In this document: positions 50,345 through 64,000 of the stretch, in pieces
Layout of the letters: every line of letters starts with the position of its first letter
Position numbering within the stretch: position 1 is the first letter of the stretch
NCBI RefSeq assembly: GCF_020882245.1
Contig: NC_083598.1
Location: 84,201,714-84,265,713 of the forward strand
DNA: 64,000 bases
Reading direction: 5' to 3'
Origin: Rhopalosiphum padi
Taxonomy: Eukaryota > Arthropoda > Insecta > Hemiptera > Aphididae
The notes under the pieces: model-generated
What the model was told of the DNA's origin: nothing
Database searches by the model: none
Seen by the model: the letters and a program-made list of their open reading frames with translations, nothing else
Made by a program: the position numbers and the translations under genes

Positions 50345-53300
50345 GCTGTACGTACGTGATTCTTATTAAATGCTTATAATATTATATAGGTATATACCGA
50401 CTTAGTGATGGGGCGTTAGGTTATGTAACGCGTAGGTTTTGTGACGGTAATTATTGTTATATACATTATACATTATATATATACTATTAATGCTCACATA
50501 CGCGTGTATACCTATAAAGGTCATGGTAATGTAGACACGTTGGACGCTGAGTACAACAATAATAATATAACGCATGTATTAATGATGTGATGAGCAAGAA
50601 AAATTGGAAAGATAAATCGTCCGACGAGTCCGAAAAATAACGCCTGGCATTAGATCATTTTCTATATATTGTATCAATTCTATTCAATATAATAGGTAGT
50701 AGCAGATTTAGAGTATATATTATAGTAATCAATATTATTTCCGTAGCGAGTCGTTGTTTTTTCTTCAATAGGTACATCATTACCTCGATGATATTATTAC
50801 ATATTTTATACTTATGAGCCTCCAATATTTTAAACAACGAGTTTCGACACTTGTAGCTGCAAAACCTATAAATGTATTCTATAAATAAATAAGTATCCTC
50901 TTTCAACCTTGAGAGATTTTCTTTACTTATATCGTATCTATGTAGGAAAAAACCGCACAGTTAATTTGTTTACTAAATACATATCCTTGAGTCTTAACTA
51001 ATCTAAATCAACTTTCAATATTTTATAATTGACGGTTGAAAACAATAATGAACCTCTAACTGACATTAGTAGGTATCTAATAGTATGTATAACAGCGCTA
51101 TGCAAAATTAAATTAATTCTGTAACATATTATTCTACCAATTAATGATTCTATTATAGCGTTAATAATATAGGTTAGATTAGTTACTAAAATATATGGTT
51201 AGTATAATATTAGTTATTATATAATTCAAAATCAGTTAACTAGTGGGCAATGAATCGATGAAGATAATTTGTTGAAATTTCCATTGTGCTTCTAAGTCAA
51301 AATAACATCAATAGGAACGAATAGTTGGTACCTAAATAAACATCTTATGCGGTAAGTGTAAAACAAAATATTAAATTGTACTGATTCAAAATTTTGAAAC
51401 ATTTTCTAAAACTTTTACCTTCTCAGCTGTGTGATAATTTATTATGGTATTACTTCAGGTAAAAATCAATTAAAAAAATATCGTTAAAATAACTTTATCC
51501 TCTAACGAATAGCGTTATACATTTATCTCAAATATTTTATCACGCTATAAAATACTATATATTTAGGAAGGTAAATGTTACATAAATAAATTAAACGTAG
51601 GTATATGGGAAATCGCCCGCAGAGAAATAAATCATTTTAAACAAACCAGCTGTATAAGAATATGTTTGTTATGTTAAGGAAAATAAAAAAACTTTTTATA
51701 TGGGCACCTACATGAAATAATATGATTACGAATAATTTATTTTAATTCTTAAAACTTAAATGGATGATAAAAAATGACTCAAAAACGATAGTAAAAATTG
51801 TATAGGATTAATAATTAAAATTTATATGAGCTTAATAAAATCTTCAGAAAATTTGACAGTACTACAAAAGTGCTTTTGCAGGTTTATAGTAATCTAAAAA
51901 ACAAGTTTCTATTTTCAGAATATGTACTTTATGATTAAAAACAATTATTACCTACCTACAAGTTACAATATTATATTTTTTTACAAAAGGAATTTATACA
52001 TCGATTAACAATTTAAATTTTATCACATCCTATCACCTTATGTGTCATATGAATAATATAGATATTTTAAATAATATAAATAGTATAAGTATAGTATAGC
52101 TGTTTTCAAGTAAATAATTCATGGTATAGTTAAATATGAATTTTGATATGTTTAAAGAATTAAATCAGGTAATCAAAATGTTACTATAGATAAATACTTA
52201 GGTATCTACTTAGTTAATTAATATACTACTTATTTATTTTGTACACGTATTTGAGTTAAAAATTTTTATATCCTATTCCCGAAAAAGAAGACTAAACTAT
52301 ATTATTGCATTAAAAATGGAGTAATAATACATTTTAAAGTAGTTCTAATTAAAATAATCAAGACCCTATAATTTATAGGTATGATAATTAAATTTTGTGC
52401 CTTGGATTCTAAAGAATTTGCTAGTTTATCATTATATAATTCAGAAGGAATAAAACCAAGGAAATCAGTCTGCTGTGCCTATATTAGGTTGAGGGAACCT
52501 TGTTATAGAGTACCGAAGTTACTATATTGGTTGTGTTAAATTTAAATTCCACGATAAATCATATAGAAAATAAAAATTTATTCTGAGTTGCGACTATGTG
52601 TCATCTCTACTTCTAAGGATATTTTTACAGTTCAGTTAAATCAAGTATACTTTACTGGCTATTATTATAAAAATATATATTGATTTTGATACACGAATCA
52701 ATATAAAATAAAATTTAAATAAATTTAAATATTTTTTAAATTTTATTGAAAATGAAAAATAATTGTTTGAATAACAATTTAGAGTGTCTCAAGTTTCCAC
52801 AATAAATATATTTTGAATTTTTTGAATAAAAAAATATAACAAAAATCGTTTAAAACTATTACATATTAATATGATTAATACTATTATTGTAGTCTATTTT
52901 AAACAGCTCAAGTCAAAGTAATAAATAACACATATCATTAAAAAAAATGCTGTTATTTTCTAGATTTTGGAGGTATATTATATTACTTTTAGTGCTATAA
53001 ATTTAAAGGTTTGTAAATAATTTAAATAAAATACAAATATACGTATAATTCATTTTTATTAATTCATATATAAATAAATAGCAAAACAAAATCCAAATAA
53101 AAAAGCAATAATTGGATTGTCTGTAATCTGTATAGATAATCGAGTGTATGTTTTATTGAAAAAAGTAATTTAAAAAATTTAGTCATTTAAATTTAATTGA
53201 TTTTAAAATATTTTTATTTGTTATTACATACATCAGTGTTTGTTTTAAATATTCATGGTTCGATGATAAAATCTACCAACTATAAATGAAAAAAAAGTTT

Positions 53301-56300
53301 AATTGATTGTACTATAAAACCATTTTGTTAAATAATATCGTTTTTATGTTTTTATGACCTCCGAGTTCCCTATTGAACAGTATTTATGTACATGTAAGAA
53401 AATATAATATAATAGGTAACTATAACATGACGGTAATAATGAACCTTCATTGGAATAAATAGAAGTACTATCCATTAAATAATTTCTAAGGTTGATAGTA
53501 TATTTTTCTATAGTTGATATATTATGTGAAACGTTAATAATTTGTTTCATCGGTATACGTAATCTAAATTATTATTCTTATTTTTTATTTATATTAATTA
53601 ACGATATATTATTTAAAATTAAAATTCACATAAAATATTTACATAACATGATATAAATATTAAATATAAATACAGATATTGAAAAATCGTGATAACCAAC
53701 GGTAAATTGCTTCTTATTTTATATATAGGTACTTTTTACAATCATGGTAATAATATTGCGTTCAAGCGTAAAATATTAGCACATAAGGTATCTATTAAAT
53801 TAAATCTATTCAATTTTATATACTATATTAAATTACAATATATTTCTGTGTTTTTAATCGTATTGTTACTATTATTACACAAAAGAAAGTAAAAATGTGT
53901 ACAAGCCACTAGGTATGCATATAAAATAATACATAATCAATGCGTTTATCTATAAATCAAACGTTGTTTGTAACTTGTATTATCATACTTTATCTTTAAT
54001 ACTTGAATTATTTTAAATAAAATTAATAAAATAAATTAAATAATGGTATGAAAATAGTTATGCATGTGTATTATCTACTTATTTCTATTTTACTGTTTAG
54101 AATTTAAAAATAGGTACTACCAGTCAAGGAATAAGGATTTGATTGAATTTTCATATCGAATAACAATGTAACGTTATCTATATTATTAACAATAATATCT
54201 TGATTTGCTCATCACTAAATTTATTATAATTTATGATATGTCTTATAAGTTAAATTATCTTATGTTGCTTATCTTATTTTATGCTATTTTATTTTTTTAC
54301 ATTTTTAATATAATAAAATATAGCATTCTAAAAGTTGAAATAATTTAACCAATATTTTATAACTATGCCGTATTAGTGTATTTTATTAATTTATATGTTT
54401 TTATATATTATTTTGGAAAAAAATATTTTAATTGAGGTCCAACGTTAAAGGTCTGTGTACTAACTGAGATTCATTCATAGATGTGAAATGAGAGATGAGA
54501 GATGAAAGTGGTCGTCCGTGGGTTGAAACGACTAGTTATTTGTTTGGCTGACAGCATATTATTATATTATTTATTATTACCTATATAAATTGTAAATCAT
54601 TTTGCTGTCTAAATTTAGCGATAAAAACTAGGAAGATACTCGTATATTTTAATATTTTTTTTCATCTCAAGCTATTAGTATAATATAGACAGTTAAGGAA
54701 AAGAAGTTAAATCATATTATTATCTATTAGTACATAGAATTGAATATGGTGATGTTAATTTCAAAATGTAATGAGAATCAAATTTTATGTTTAATTTTTT
54801 TTATTAAATACGTCTTGGAAATGTAAAATTTCCAAGTCGTGATGCTAATTTGTTTCGTAATGAATGTGTACGTTAGTATAATGTGGATAAGTGCAGTAGT
54901 TTTGTAACAATAATCCGGCTATGATCGCGTGACAAACTTGGTTATTCTTATAATATAAATTATAATCCTTGCAGTTTAAATTATCTACCAACAAAACTTT
55001 ATACTCAAATCTTAATCCACAAACCTTGTTTTTTAAATATTCGTTTATCTTATCATCAGCCAGCGTATTAGTTTAATGGTTTTCTTAAAATATACACAAC
55101 ATATTAACTAGAGTATTAACTTTGATTAAAAGAGAAACTATATGTATCGATAAAACTGTTCCAAATCGCTATTTGAATTTTAATTAATCTATATAATCGG
55201 TAAGATATTTTTAAGCTATACTTACACACGCCCGAATGTGCCGTATATTAAAAATATAACTTAACTTATCTCACTATTATGTCAGATCACTTGGTTGGGT
55301 CACATGTTAACCTTTTCCGTCTTACACGGGTGTTTTTTTGTTAGCCAAACCATTTTTGAATTTCTCGTATTCTCAGAGCTCAAGTCGAATTAAGTATATT
55401 ATGTATACAATAATGGTGTGGTACAATGTCTGGCCATTGTTGACCGGGAACTCGAGTACACGGCATCTATAAAAAGCGATGTCGAGAGACGAGAATGCCT
55501 ATATATATACATATGTGTGTACACTATATAAAGGGCCAAGCGACGACGGTTAATCGTTACTCGTACTACGAACATTAGGTTTATATTATAATTTATAATA
55601 TTAGACAATATTAATTGTACGACTTCATCGTAATATGATTAATCATTATATTGTATTATATTATTAATATGTGTAAGGGGTTTTTTTTCTTAATAGTTTT
55701 GGTATCATTTGTAGTACTGCTGTCGGTAGATACCTCCTACATATACTCACTGTAAATAACAATAGACTCATCCGATATATCTAATAACGTGTGGATAAAA
55801 ATATGCATTTTTTAGGTTCATAAACCACAACTAGTACCTATAGGTATCTACTTATAAATATATTATTATGTGTCTATCACACTAAAATATATTATACACA
55901 TGTGCACATTATTCATTTTTGAATGTCATGACGTGTTCACAACCACTATTGCGGTTATCCTACAGTTTTACACGCATACGATATTATATATACGATTTAA
56001 TGTGATCATACACAACATACAAAAATGCATACCTACCTACGACGCATTATTACCAGCGTTATTGCAATTCATTTGACGGCGTTTAGTTCATATGGCGGAC
56101 TACTAACTCGTTAAAAGCGGACTGTTGTTATTATACATGTCAACGTCGAATCGGTCCCCAGTCATTTGTCATCAAAGAATAACCTTATAGGCCGAGAAAA
56201 CGGGTTTTTTTTATGTGAGCGACATGGAAACAATTTAAAACCTGTCGAAAACCATCGCACTATTTTTGAACGTGTACGCGACAATCTTGTATACCTAATT

Positions 56301-57239
56301 CTTTAGAGTTTTACCTTCTGAAGTAGCGTTTTATTATCCTAACCAGTAACCACTACGTATATTATATACGACGTGTAATATGTAAATATATACTTATGAC
56401 GCGTTGACATCAATTATCAAGATTATTTTTGTTTTACATCTAAATGTCCTATATTATATTATGGTTATTTAGATAATGTATTATAATCGTGTCCTTTGTA
56501 TATATATGGCGTTGTAATAAAAAAATCAACGCGTTACATGCATACATTCCTCATTGTATTTAGTCCGTTTAAAAATTTAACTTTCAAGATACATGTATAT
56601 TATTATATATAGGTTATGTACTTATGTATATCTCACGCTGAGAACGTTTATTCGTGGTTACGATATGTGATATAATTTATATTATATTGTATTGACTTAT
56701 TAGTTATGTTTTATAATATTATGCGGCCATGTGGAATGAACTAGAATGTGCCACCGCAAAGAGTGGACAATAGCCCCGTCACGAAATAACCTATTGCCTT
56801 TTAGTTAAACAACCATTATGCCTATACACAATCGGAGTACTTTACCTGCAATGTCCATTAATTTATATTTAATGTATATTATATTTATTTAAAAAAAAAA
56901 ACGGAATTTTTATAATATAGCTTACTGAAATAGTAACTACACAATTTATTATATCTCAACATGTTTATAACAATCTAAATCAACAAAACTATTATATACT
57001 AATAATTTATACTTAAATATTATATATTTATACCTTTCTACATAATAGTATTTAAAATAAAAACCCGTAAACATACGTGTATGTTACAATACACATGCAT
57101 TTATTTTCTGTTGGAAATTGAATTTTGATTGTAATTGCATATACCAGCTATATTATGTTCTTAAGACTAAGTATAGGTGTAACCGTTCACTCCGGAAGTA
57201 TATACATGTATATATGCGCTATAATCAACGTTTGCATCA

Positions 57240-58000
57240 ATGAATCCTGGGTGGGGTTGTTTCGCAAAAAGGTGCAATGTTTCAAATGCGTGCGCCGTGG
57301 GATTGTCATTATACGGCGGCGGCGTCCGATAGTCGCCTCATCGCATTATATTATGGCCGGTTTCGGATGTTTCAGAGTGCGAGCAAGAGCCGATTATTAT
57401 CATATAAGATGTAGGTGATATTATCGCGATGGGTTGGGTTCACGTAGTAGTTCTCTCTCTTTTCCTCTCTAGTATTTTGCATATCTCGCAAGACTATCGT
57501 CGCCACATTTGATAACGGCATTGCGGTTTTTCATACGATATTTTGGTACTTTTGATTTGGTTTTTATTTTAAAGCGATTCATTTTCTTAATTGTTTTCAG
57601 CATCCGGGAAACAAGAACGGCGTTACTCTACACGAGTAGATACATATTATATTGCGTTCAGTGAATTTTCTGCTTGGTGGTGGCAACCGTCTTGTCGCGC
57701 CTGACCCACGTGGGCAGCGATATTGCTGCTCCCGCCTACATAATTAAGTATTAAATTATTATTATATATATATACTCGTGTGCATATGTATTTATATATA
57801 TATATACACCGCACATGTATAGTTGCTCTCGTGTAGGTGCGACATGTGACGAGAACAATGGGGCGACAAGGCGCCAGATGGTGCGGGACAGGAGGTTTTT
57901 ATAATTTTCCTCTGCGTCATTGTTACACGACTTTCCGGATTTATAGAAATAATATATAATGACGACGCCCGGAAAAAAACTAAAGACGCGTTTAAACACA
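57240..58000. other. Moderately GC-rich patches, function unresolved
   Basis: Several patches are less AT-rich than the surroundings. The minus strand has an ATG-started frame at 57999-57751 with a hydrophobic segment near its start, and a possible terminal exon at 57738-57661. The link between them (a 70-base intron with a weak donor) is not convincing. I record the region as possibly exonic without naming a product. Confidence 0.25.
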
Positions 58001-58912
58001 GTAATTATAAGTATAGTTAAAAGAAAGAAACATCACGTTCACTTTGGTATATGGTAATAAAAGTAACCCGTCGGAGCTTTGATTTACATCCTGGCGCAGT
58101 GGGTATACCGCAGTATATACACTTATGAATAGGCACTTCAAGTACGCATTTAATTGTTTAACGTATTGGACGCAATGGATTTTCTATGTACGTGTAATGC
58201 TGTGTGTACAGTGACTCGCACGTCTATTGATATAATACATTTATATTTTGATGTATATATATTTTATAGAGGTACACGTCTATATTAACTTATTGTCTTT
58301 GTCTCGTTGAAAAATACTCGTAATAATGTTTTGTTTTTTCTGAAGCTTAACGAATTACTATTAAAAAAAAAAAATTTATTAAAAATACATTTTCGCGTTA
58401 TCCGCACTTGTAGCAGATGCAGTTTTTACTTCACTACAATTATTTAGAAAATTAAAAAAATACGGTAGACAATACACGATATATTATAATAATATGTAAA
58501 GCGTCTTGCATAATAAACAGGTACCTGCTATTATAGTTAGGTATGTGTATACAATAGAGCTAGTGTAGACGTATAGAATTATATAATATAGACACATGCG
58601 TTTTATGAGCGTATACCCCATATAAACGACCTTGGCTATAGACAGTTATTTTCGGGATGGGTTGACTGCCGAGAGTTGTACTCTACGACAATACGCATTG
58701 CGCATATCGTGAACATTTTTTTCAGATTACTCCTGACGTTTGACGGAGAGCGAACAACGGCGGTAGTGATTACAACGATGGAAATCATATATCGTATAAA
58801 ATAAAATAGTTATAAAAACGTCGTTACCAAATAATAGCGCTTACATATTATTATTATTATGATATGATATATTATTGTTATATTATATTGTTATTGTACT
58901 GTGCGACGGCGA

Positions 58913-58935
58913 AATAATAATAATAATAATAATAA
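58913..58935. repeat. (AAT)n microsatellite
   Basis: About seven units, with a second shorter run just downstream near 58945-58958, beside a CpG-rich island. Confidence 0.9.
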
Positions 58936-58969
58936 ATAATTATGATAATAATAATAATTGCGACAGTGC

Positions 58970-59450
58970 ACAATCCCTCGCGCGCGTGGGCGCAGTGTTT
59001 GACGCGCGCGTTTGCGCCGCCGAGGCGTCGTATAGTCGCCGTCGTCGCGGCGCGTACACTCGCCTCTGTGGGAAGACCTCCCAGAGGCGTCGTCCTACGC
59101 GCGGATAGGTTCAACGCGCGTCCTTCGCGGTCGGCCTCGTAACCGTTTGCGCCGAAATCGCGCGCGCCTGCTCCCGGATATCGTCGGCCGACCAGGCGGC
59201 GGCAGCGGCGGCGGCGGCGGCGATCGGCCACTTCCCGTGCCCGAGGACCGCCGATGCAGAGGAGGCGCGTCCGTCTTGTACACGGTGTATATACTTGAGC
59301 GCACGTGCAAAATTTATGCGATCCGACGACGAGTGTTGCCGACTGACGTGGCTTCGACGGTTATTATTAAAATCGGAGAGTCGGCGCGGTCCACCCTACG
59401 CGAAAAACCTGTAACGATCGCGCTATTATTATTTATTCATTTTTTTCCCA
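58970..59450. promoter_or_regulatory. CpG-rich island with (GGC)n run
   Basis: A sharply bounded GC-rich block in AT-rich DNA, with CGCGCG words and a GGC repeat at 59195-59222. Frames on both strands are Arg/Gly-rich and mostly need non-ATG starts, so they are read as island artefacts. It likely marks a promoter or untranslated first exon of a gene whose coding part is outside the window or not recognisable. Confidence 0.45.
59195..59222. repeat. (GGC)n repeat
   Basis: About nine GGC units, one interrupted by CAG, inside the CpG island. Confidence 0.9.
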
Positions 59451-59699
59451 ATTCATATAGACGACGTTTTTCGTCATCGTCGTAACACTACACGTATACA
59501 TACAATAGTCATACATATATTATACATTAGAATATAATATTATGCGCGTTTTACACAAAAATGCTATTCATATACTAATAGTGTCTATTTGTATAAATTA
59601 TAGATATTACACGTTAGCTGGAAACGCGCGCGTCCGACGAGGAAAACGCTAAATAATATCGTCGCCCCCCCCACCGTATGATATCACCAGATGGCCGGT

Positions 59700-62600
59700 A
59701 TAGGGTATACATACTATCGATTGTAAAAAAATACTATTTATCTTTTCTAGTGCTTACACATAATAATATTATGATCATGAGTTTTGGAACGCTCTTACAC
59801 CGAACGACGTATAATATCGTACGTCAGGCAAAACGACAAATGAAATATTAATCGTGTCTATTATAAATAATTGTGTTTAGAACTATAGTTGTACATTAAT
59901 AATATACGTACTAGCCATCGCGTACAAGTTTAAATCAGTATAGATATTTATTGCATATATGATATACATTAGCAGATGAGTAGACGTGGCTAGATGTGCG
60001 AAATCGTATGCATAATAAGTGCTTAAATATACTGGTTAATTTTTGTACACGCAGACGTTGTTTCATCCGCAAAACATCCGCACTCGCACATTATACAGTG
60101 GAAATAATACAATATTAATCGTATACATCTTGCTACAACGTTTGGCCAACGCGTCTATATAATATTATAATATTATAATACGCATAATGTGTCGGCGTGT
60201 TAGGATATCGATTAACAGTTTATTTCAGGTGAACATTTTACATTTTCACTCGTATATTATTATTACTATCATGTGCGGCTGTACAGTCATCGTACAGTCT
60301 ACAGCATACCTAATTATTTATTAGCGATACATAACACGAAACAATATATCATCCACAATATAAAATACATAATATATATTATGTACCTATAGGTAATACG
60401 CATCTAATGATCAACACGACTAATTGAACTCGTTCTTCAATTTTAATTAAGAATATCCATCTTCGTGTTTTCTAAATGCGCGTATACATAATATACAACG
60501 CTATAACGTAATGATATTTTCTACATAGGAATCAAGCCGGAGTCCGTTATAGTTGCAATATGTGGTGTATTCGGTTTAGTAATCAATCTTTCTCTTAACC
60601 GTCTATGCGCAACATCGTGACATTGACAATACGATACATTATATTTTCTTTAAACAATAACTGTAACAAATATTTTGTATTTAATATTATTTTCGGTACT
60701 TTTGCACAAGCCCAGATTTTAGTCAATTAATTTTTTTGTAAATATTTTATGATATTTTATGTCATATTTATACTTTAATATTATTATTATATTTTATGAT
60801 ATGCTTTAAAATCTTACCTCTATTTATGGGTAATAAAGCAATATTTCTATAACCTATGATTAGTAAGAATAGTTAAATAATATTATATTAGTGTTTAATG
60901 TAATATTTTTTTGTGATTATTTATATAGTTAATAGTTACATAATGAATTTTATAGCAGACAATTGTATTGTTAGTAAGTACTATTGTGGTAAAAATAACT
61001 TTAGATTAGAATATATTGAGTATACATAAATTTGTTGATCAAAATTTATATAAAATGTATAAGTACAAGTGGTAATATATCAGGCCATATTTGAATGAAA
61101 CTCCATCTAATCTTCCACATATTGTTGAAGCCTGAAATATCTATCATCGTATCGAATATAAGACGTTTTTCGTGGTTTTAGTAATGTGGTTTTGTATATT
61201 ATGTTCGATATTGGTCACAGTTCTTTTACATGTTTCGACCACACGTCGATTGAGTTAGAATATTTCAACTTAAAAGTTATCTGTGGTATCTATTGATAGG
61301 TACATCTTGGTTGATAAGAAGAATTGACTAACCAGATAGTATTGTTTCACGTTTGACATGATTACGTAACATAACAGAAGTGTAATAGTGTATTTACAGT
61401 ATTGACTGAAGTGGTGGTCTCAAATGAGCTTATCATGTGGTTGAATCTAGGTACCTTATATGTTATAACTGTCCTTAAGTTTATACTTTACTGGATTTCG
61501 GCAAGACGCGCAAATTCCATATAACTGCTGATTCGACATAGTTCATACCGTGGTAGACAGTACACTTAGAAATTAACCGAATTTCACCATAGTTCACAAA
61601 GTTACCACATACAACTGCAATCCTTCCATAATAATATTCAGCAGCGTATTTTTTTAGGAAATAAAGAATTAATTAGTGAAATTAATAATTATATTTTATC
61701 ATTATACATTTATACTATTTCATAAAGGTATTATTTTTGAGAAATTATTAATTACGTGAACTCGATTAATATTTAAACGACTAGTTGATTATTTTAATGT
61801 TATAATTTTTTATTAAAACGCATTTATCACTTTTCTATTGTTATTTTGGTATTATGTCTAAGTAACATTAGTTGTAGTCTAAATATAATATAGTTTATTA
61901 GTGACCCTTTTGTATAAAGAGTAGGATTATAAGGAGGTATTATTCGATTGTCAACGAAAAAGCTTGAGAATAAAATTTTTTAGTAAAATGTGCTTTGATT
62001 GTGTTATGTATAACTATATAAGCTTAGCAGCCTACCTATAGTTTCTGTATAGAAAATAGAATTGTTATCTAAAATCTGGTTTGTCTAATGACGTCTTAAT
62101 TAGTTGACCTACTGTTGTTGTATTACACGAATTGTCGCTCAATCATAATATTAATTATTTTACTACTTATAATAATATATTCTATTATGGATAGTGTGTT
62201 GTAAACTATATTTTATATAAAAAAATATAAAATAAATTATGTAACATGGCTATGCTATCTATATTATTTAATACGAATTACCTAGTAATTAAAATAAATG
62301 GAAGTATAATAAATATATAAATATATAAATCTTATTTTGTTATTATAGTAAACGATTTTTTTTTCGAAGTAATGATTTTTGTAACCTGCGGACATTAAAA
62401 AAAACATTTTATAAAAATATAATACATAGATTAAAATTTGTTATATTATATATTAGAGTTCTTTATATTCAAAAACATTATAAAATAGGGACCTATTAAT
62501 TGATATATCTATATTCTATATATTATATGTTTTATAATATTTTTCTCTAATTTTTTTTCTTTAGAATTTAAAATTCAGAAGGTCTGACTTTATGGAACTC

Positions 62601-64000
62601 CCAAATTCCGGATAATCATCGAGGTTGCGTATTAAATAAGTACTCGTACTTGGATCAAATGCTTATAGAAAGTCATATTTTTATTTAAAATGTTACCATT
62701 AATATTATAGTGATGTATTTTTGTATGACGAATGTGCAAACTTAAATTGATGTATTTGTCCTTGTAATTAAAATATTGATGATTACATAACTAATAACCA
62801 ATTTTTTGTCATTGGCCGTTATTTTCAATTTAGATCACTTCAAGTTGACAGTTGTTATAGTTGTGAGTGAAAGTAAATTAATTGGGACATGTGTCTGTTA
62901 GCTTCATAATATTACATTATTTGTGTAATCGTGTTTCTTTGATTTGTAGGGTTTTTAGTTATCTGTGAAAATATGACAATTAAGTTTAATATTAATTACA
63001 TCTGTATTATAACTTAAGTTTGTTTAACACTATAATTGATGTATAGTGAGGTATAATAAAATATGTACCTAAAATATAAAAACTAAAAGCTGATAATACT
63101 ATAATTAATTAATTATATCTAAGTGGCTAAATTGATCAACTCACTATTACACATTACGAGATTAAATATTCCTGATAAATGATAATATCAAATAACTTTG
63201 CTTAGTGGACGTAAGGTTCCGTGAATTTATTATATACACGAACATAAGATATTTATATGATATATTAACAAAAAATGTGAAATCATATAAATCATCTCGG
63301 AATAAATATTATTACGGTTTGTATAATAATTTTCAATAGTTTATAAAAATGAAGGAATAAATAATATCGATTTTTAGATCCAATGAAGAAACGTAGAGAT
63401 TATGCTATTTTTTAAGTTTCAGAATGTTCTTGTGCGAATAAAATATTTTATATTGTGTAAAATGTACCACAATGGAAAACTGGTCTGTAGCGATCACCTG
63501 CAGCACATGTATCGTTCATAGAATTGCATTTTCTTCTGAAGACCGGTCCTGTATTTTTATTTAAATATCACAATAATTTATATAGAATGTTGAATCAATG
63601 CTGGTTTCCTTCTATTGTTATTTTTTTGTTCAATTCAACTTTTTGTTTTATTGCATTCTTGTGCATAGAACGAACTTATACGAGCTATAAATGATACATT
63701 TATTTTTTAATAATGAAAAGTCGTTTATAGACAATAAACTGTTTGTTTCAGAAGTAAACATCACTAAGTGAATGAAACATATAAAAAAAAATATTATTTA
63801 CTTTTTACTTATTAATAATTATTATAATATGTAGATAATTTGATAATTAATAAAATTCAAAATTGTATTCAACTTTTAGGTGATCGGTTTTATCGTAAGA
63901 GTAATTTAACATTCTAACTTTGATTATTATGTCCATTAAGTATGTATAATTTATACTCAATATTTGAAAATGTCATGAAATTGATTTTTTTTTTATTTAC
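59700..64000. other. AT-rich non-coding stretch to window end
   Basis: No supported exon. The only coding-like patch is a minus-strand frame around 61684-61481. The rest is AT-rich DNA. Confidence 0.55.
61481..61684 (-). pseudogene. Short decayed coding-like patch, unknown origin
   Basis: On the minus strand a frame of about 67 codons ends at TAA (61483-61481). Its composition is balanced and protein-like (YYYGRIAVVCGNFVNYGE, then VESAVIWNLRVLP), unlike the Ile/Tyr/Asn-rich chance frames elsewhere. No starting ATG or splice sites fit, and DNA further left on the same strand (to about 61080) has stops in every frame. It may be a remnant of a transposon or gene. I do not recognise the family. 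Confidence 0.25.

Larger units (their letters stand above)
44420..57120. other. Long AT-rich non-coding region
   Basis: About 12.7 kb without any exon I can support. It contains a possible repeat copy at 45381-45490, a small tandem duplication near 47.8-48.0 kb, an (AT)n/(GT) tract at 50312-50344 and many poly-A or poly-T runs. Frames such as 45941-46237 (+) have ordinary intergenic composition and no known domain. Intergenic or intronic. Confidence 0.6.

Noticed and set aside
58875..59485. Frames over the 59 kb island, some Arg/Gly-rich
   Set aside because: Same artefact: driven by GGC and CGC repeats, non-ATG starts, no family resemblance.
1..64000. CRISPR array, tRNA, rRNA, bacterial operon or integrated virus
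   Set aside because: No regular spacer-repeat array, no tRNA arm pattern, no rRNA-like block and no viral polymerase or capsid-like frame was seen on either strand.

Overview
The window looks like a piece of an insect nuclear genome, most probably an aphid. It is very AT-rich and has long introns, many AT/ATT microsatellites, frequent TAGGTA/TACCTA-type words, and isolated CpG-rich islands that mark promoters or first exons. The species call is inference from composition and from the one gene that can be read; nothing in the window names the organism.

Only one protein-coding gene can be supported with confidence. It lies on the minus strand and covers about 309-29943: an SLC6 (sodium/chloride-dependent neurotransmitter/amino-acid symporter) gene most like insect inebriated (ine). 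I rebuilt it exon by exon from splice sites and SLC6 landmarks. Twelve coding exons join with continuous reading phase into 823 codons plus a stop. Exons 1-2 (29943-29805 and 25769-25292) encode a roughly 206-residue Ser/Gly/Pro-rich cytosolic N-terminus. Exons 3-12 (11019-309) encode the 12-helix transporter core and a short C-tail. One intron (after exon 4) is GC-AG instead of GT-AG. A second possible first coding exon at 17535-17468, in a separate CpG-rich island, is phase-compatible with exon 3 and would give a short form of about 640 residues. Fly ine is known, as I recall it, for a long and a short protein differing only at the N-terminus, so this looks like the same two-promoter layout.

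Layout: 1-11.1 kb, transporter-core exons and introns; 11.1-25.3 kb, a long AT-rich intron holding the 17 kb island with the candidate short-form start; 25.3-25.8 kb, GC-rich N-terminal exon; 25.8-29.8 kb, intron; 29.7-30.95 kb, first coding exon and its CpG-rich promoter region; 31-36 kb, AT-rich DNA with an interspersed repeat; 36.5-39.2 kb, a large CpG-rich island with a polypurine GAGA tract; 39.27-39.58 kb, a large hairpin; 39.74-39.82 kb, a possible minus-strand first exon with an excellent donor; 40-57 kb, AT-rich DNA with two MITE-like elements, microsatellites and a small tandem duplication; 57.2-59.5 kb, further GC-rich patches; 59.7-64 kb, AT-rich DNA with one decayed coding-like patch. 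No tRNA, rRNA, CRISPR array or bacterial-type operon was seen. Right of about 31 kb I see no exon I can defend, so that half is described as non-coding or unresolved.
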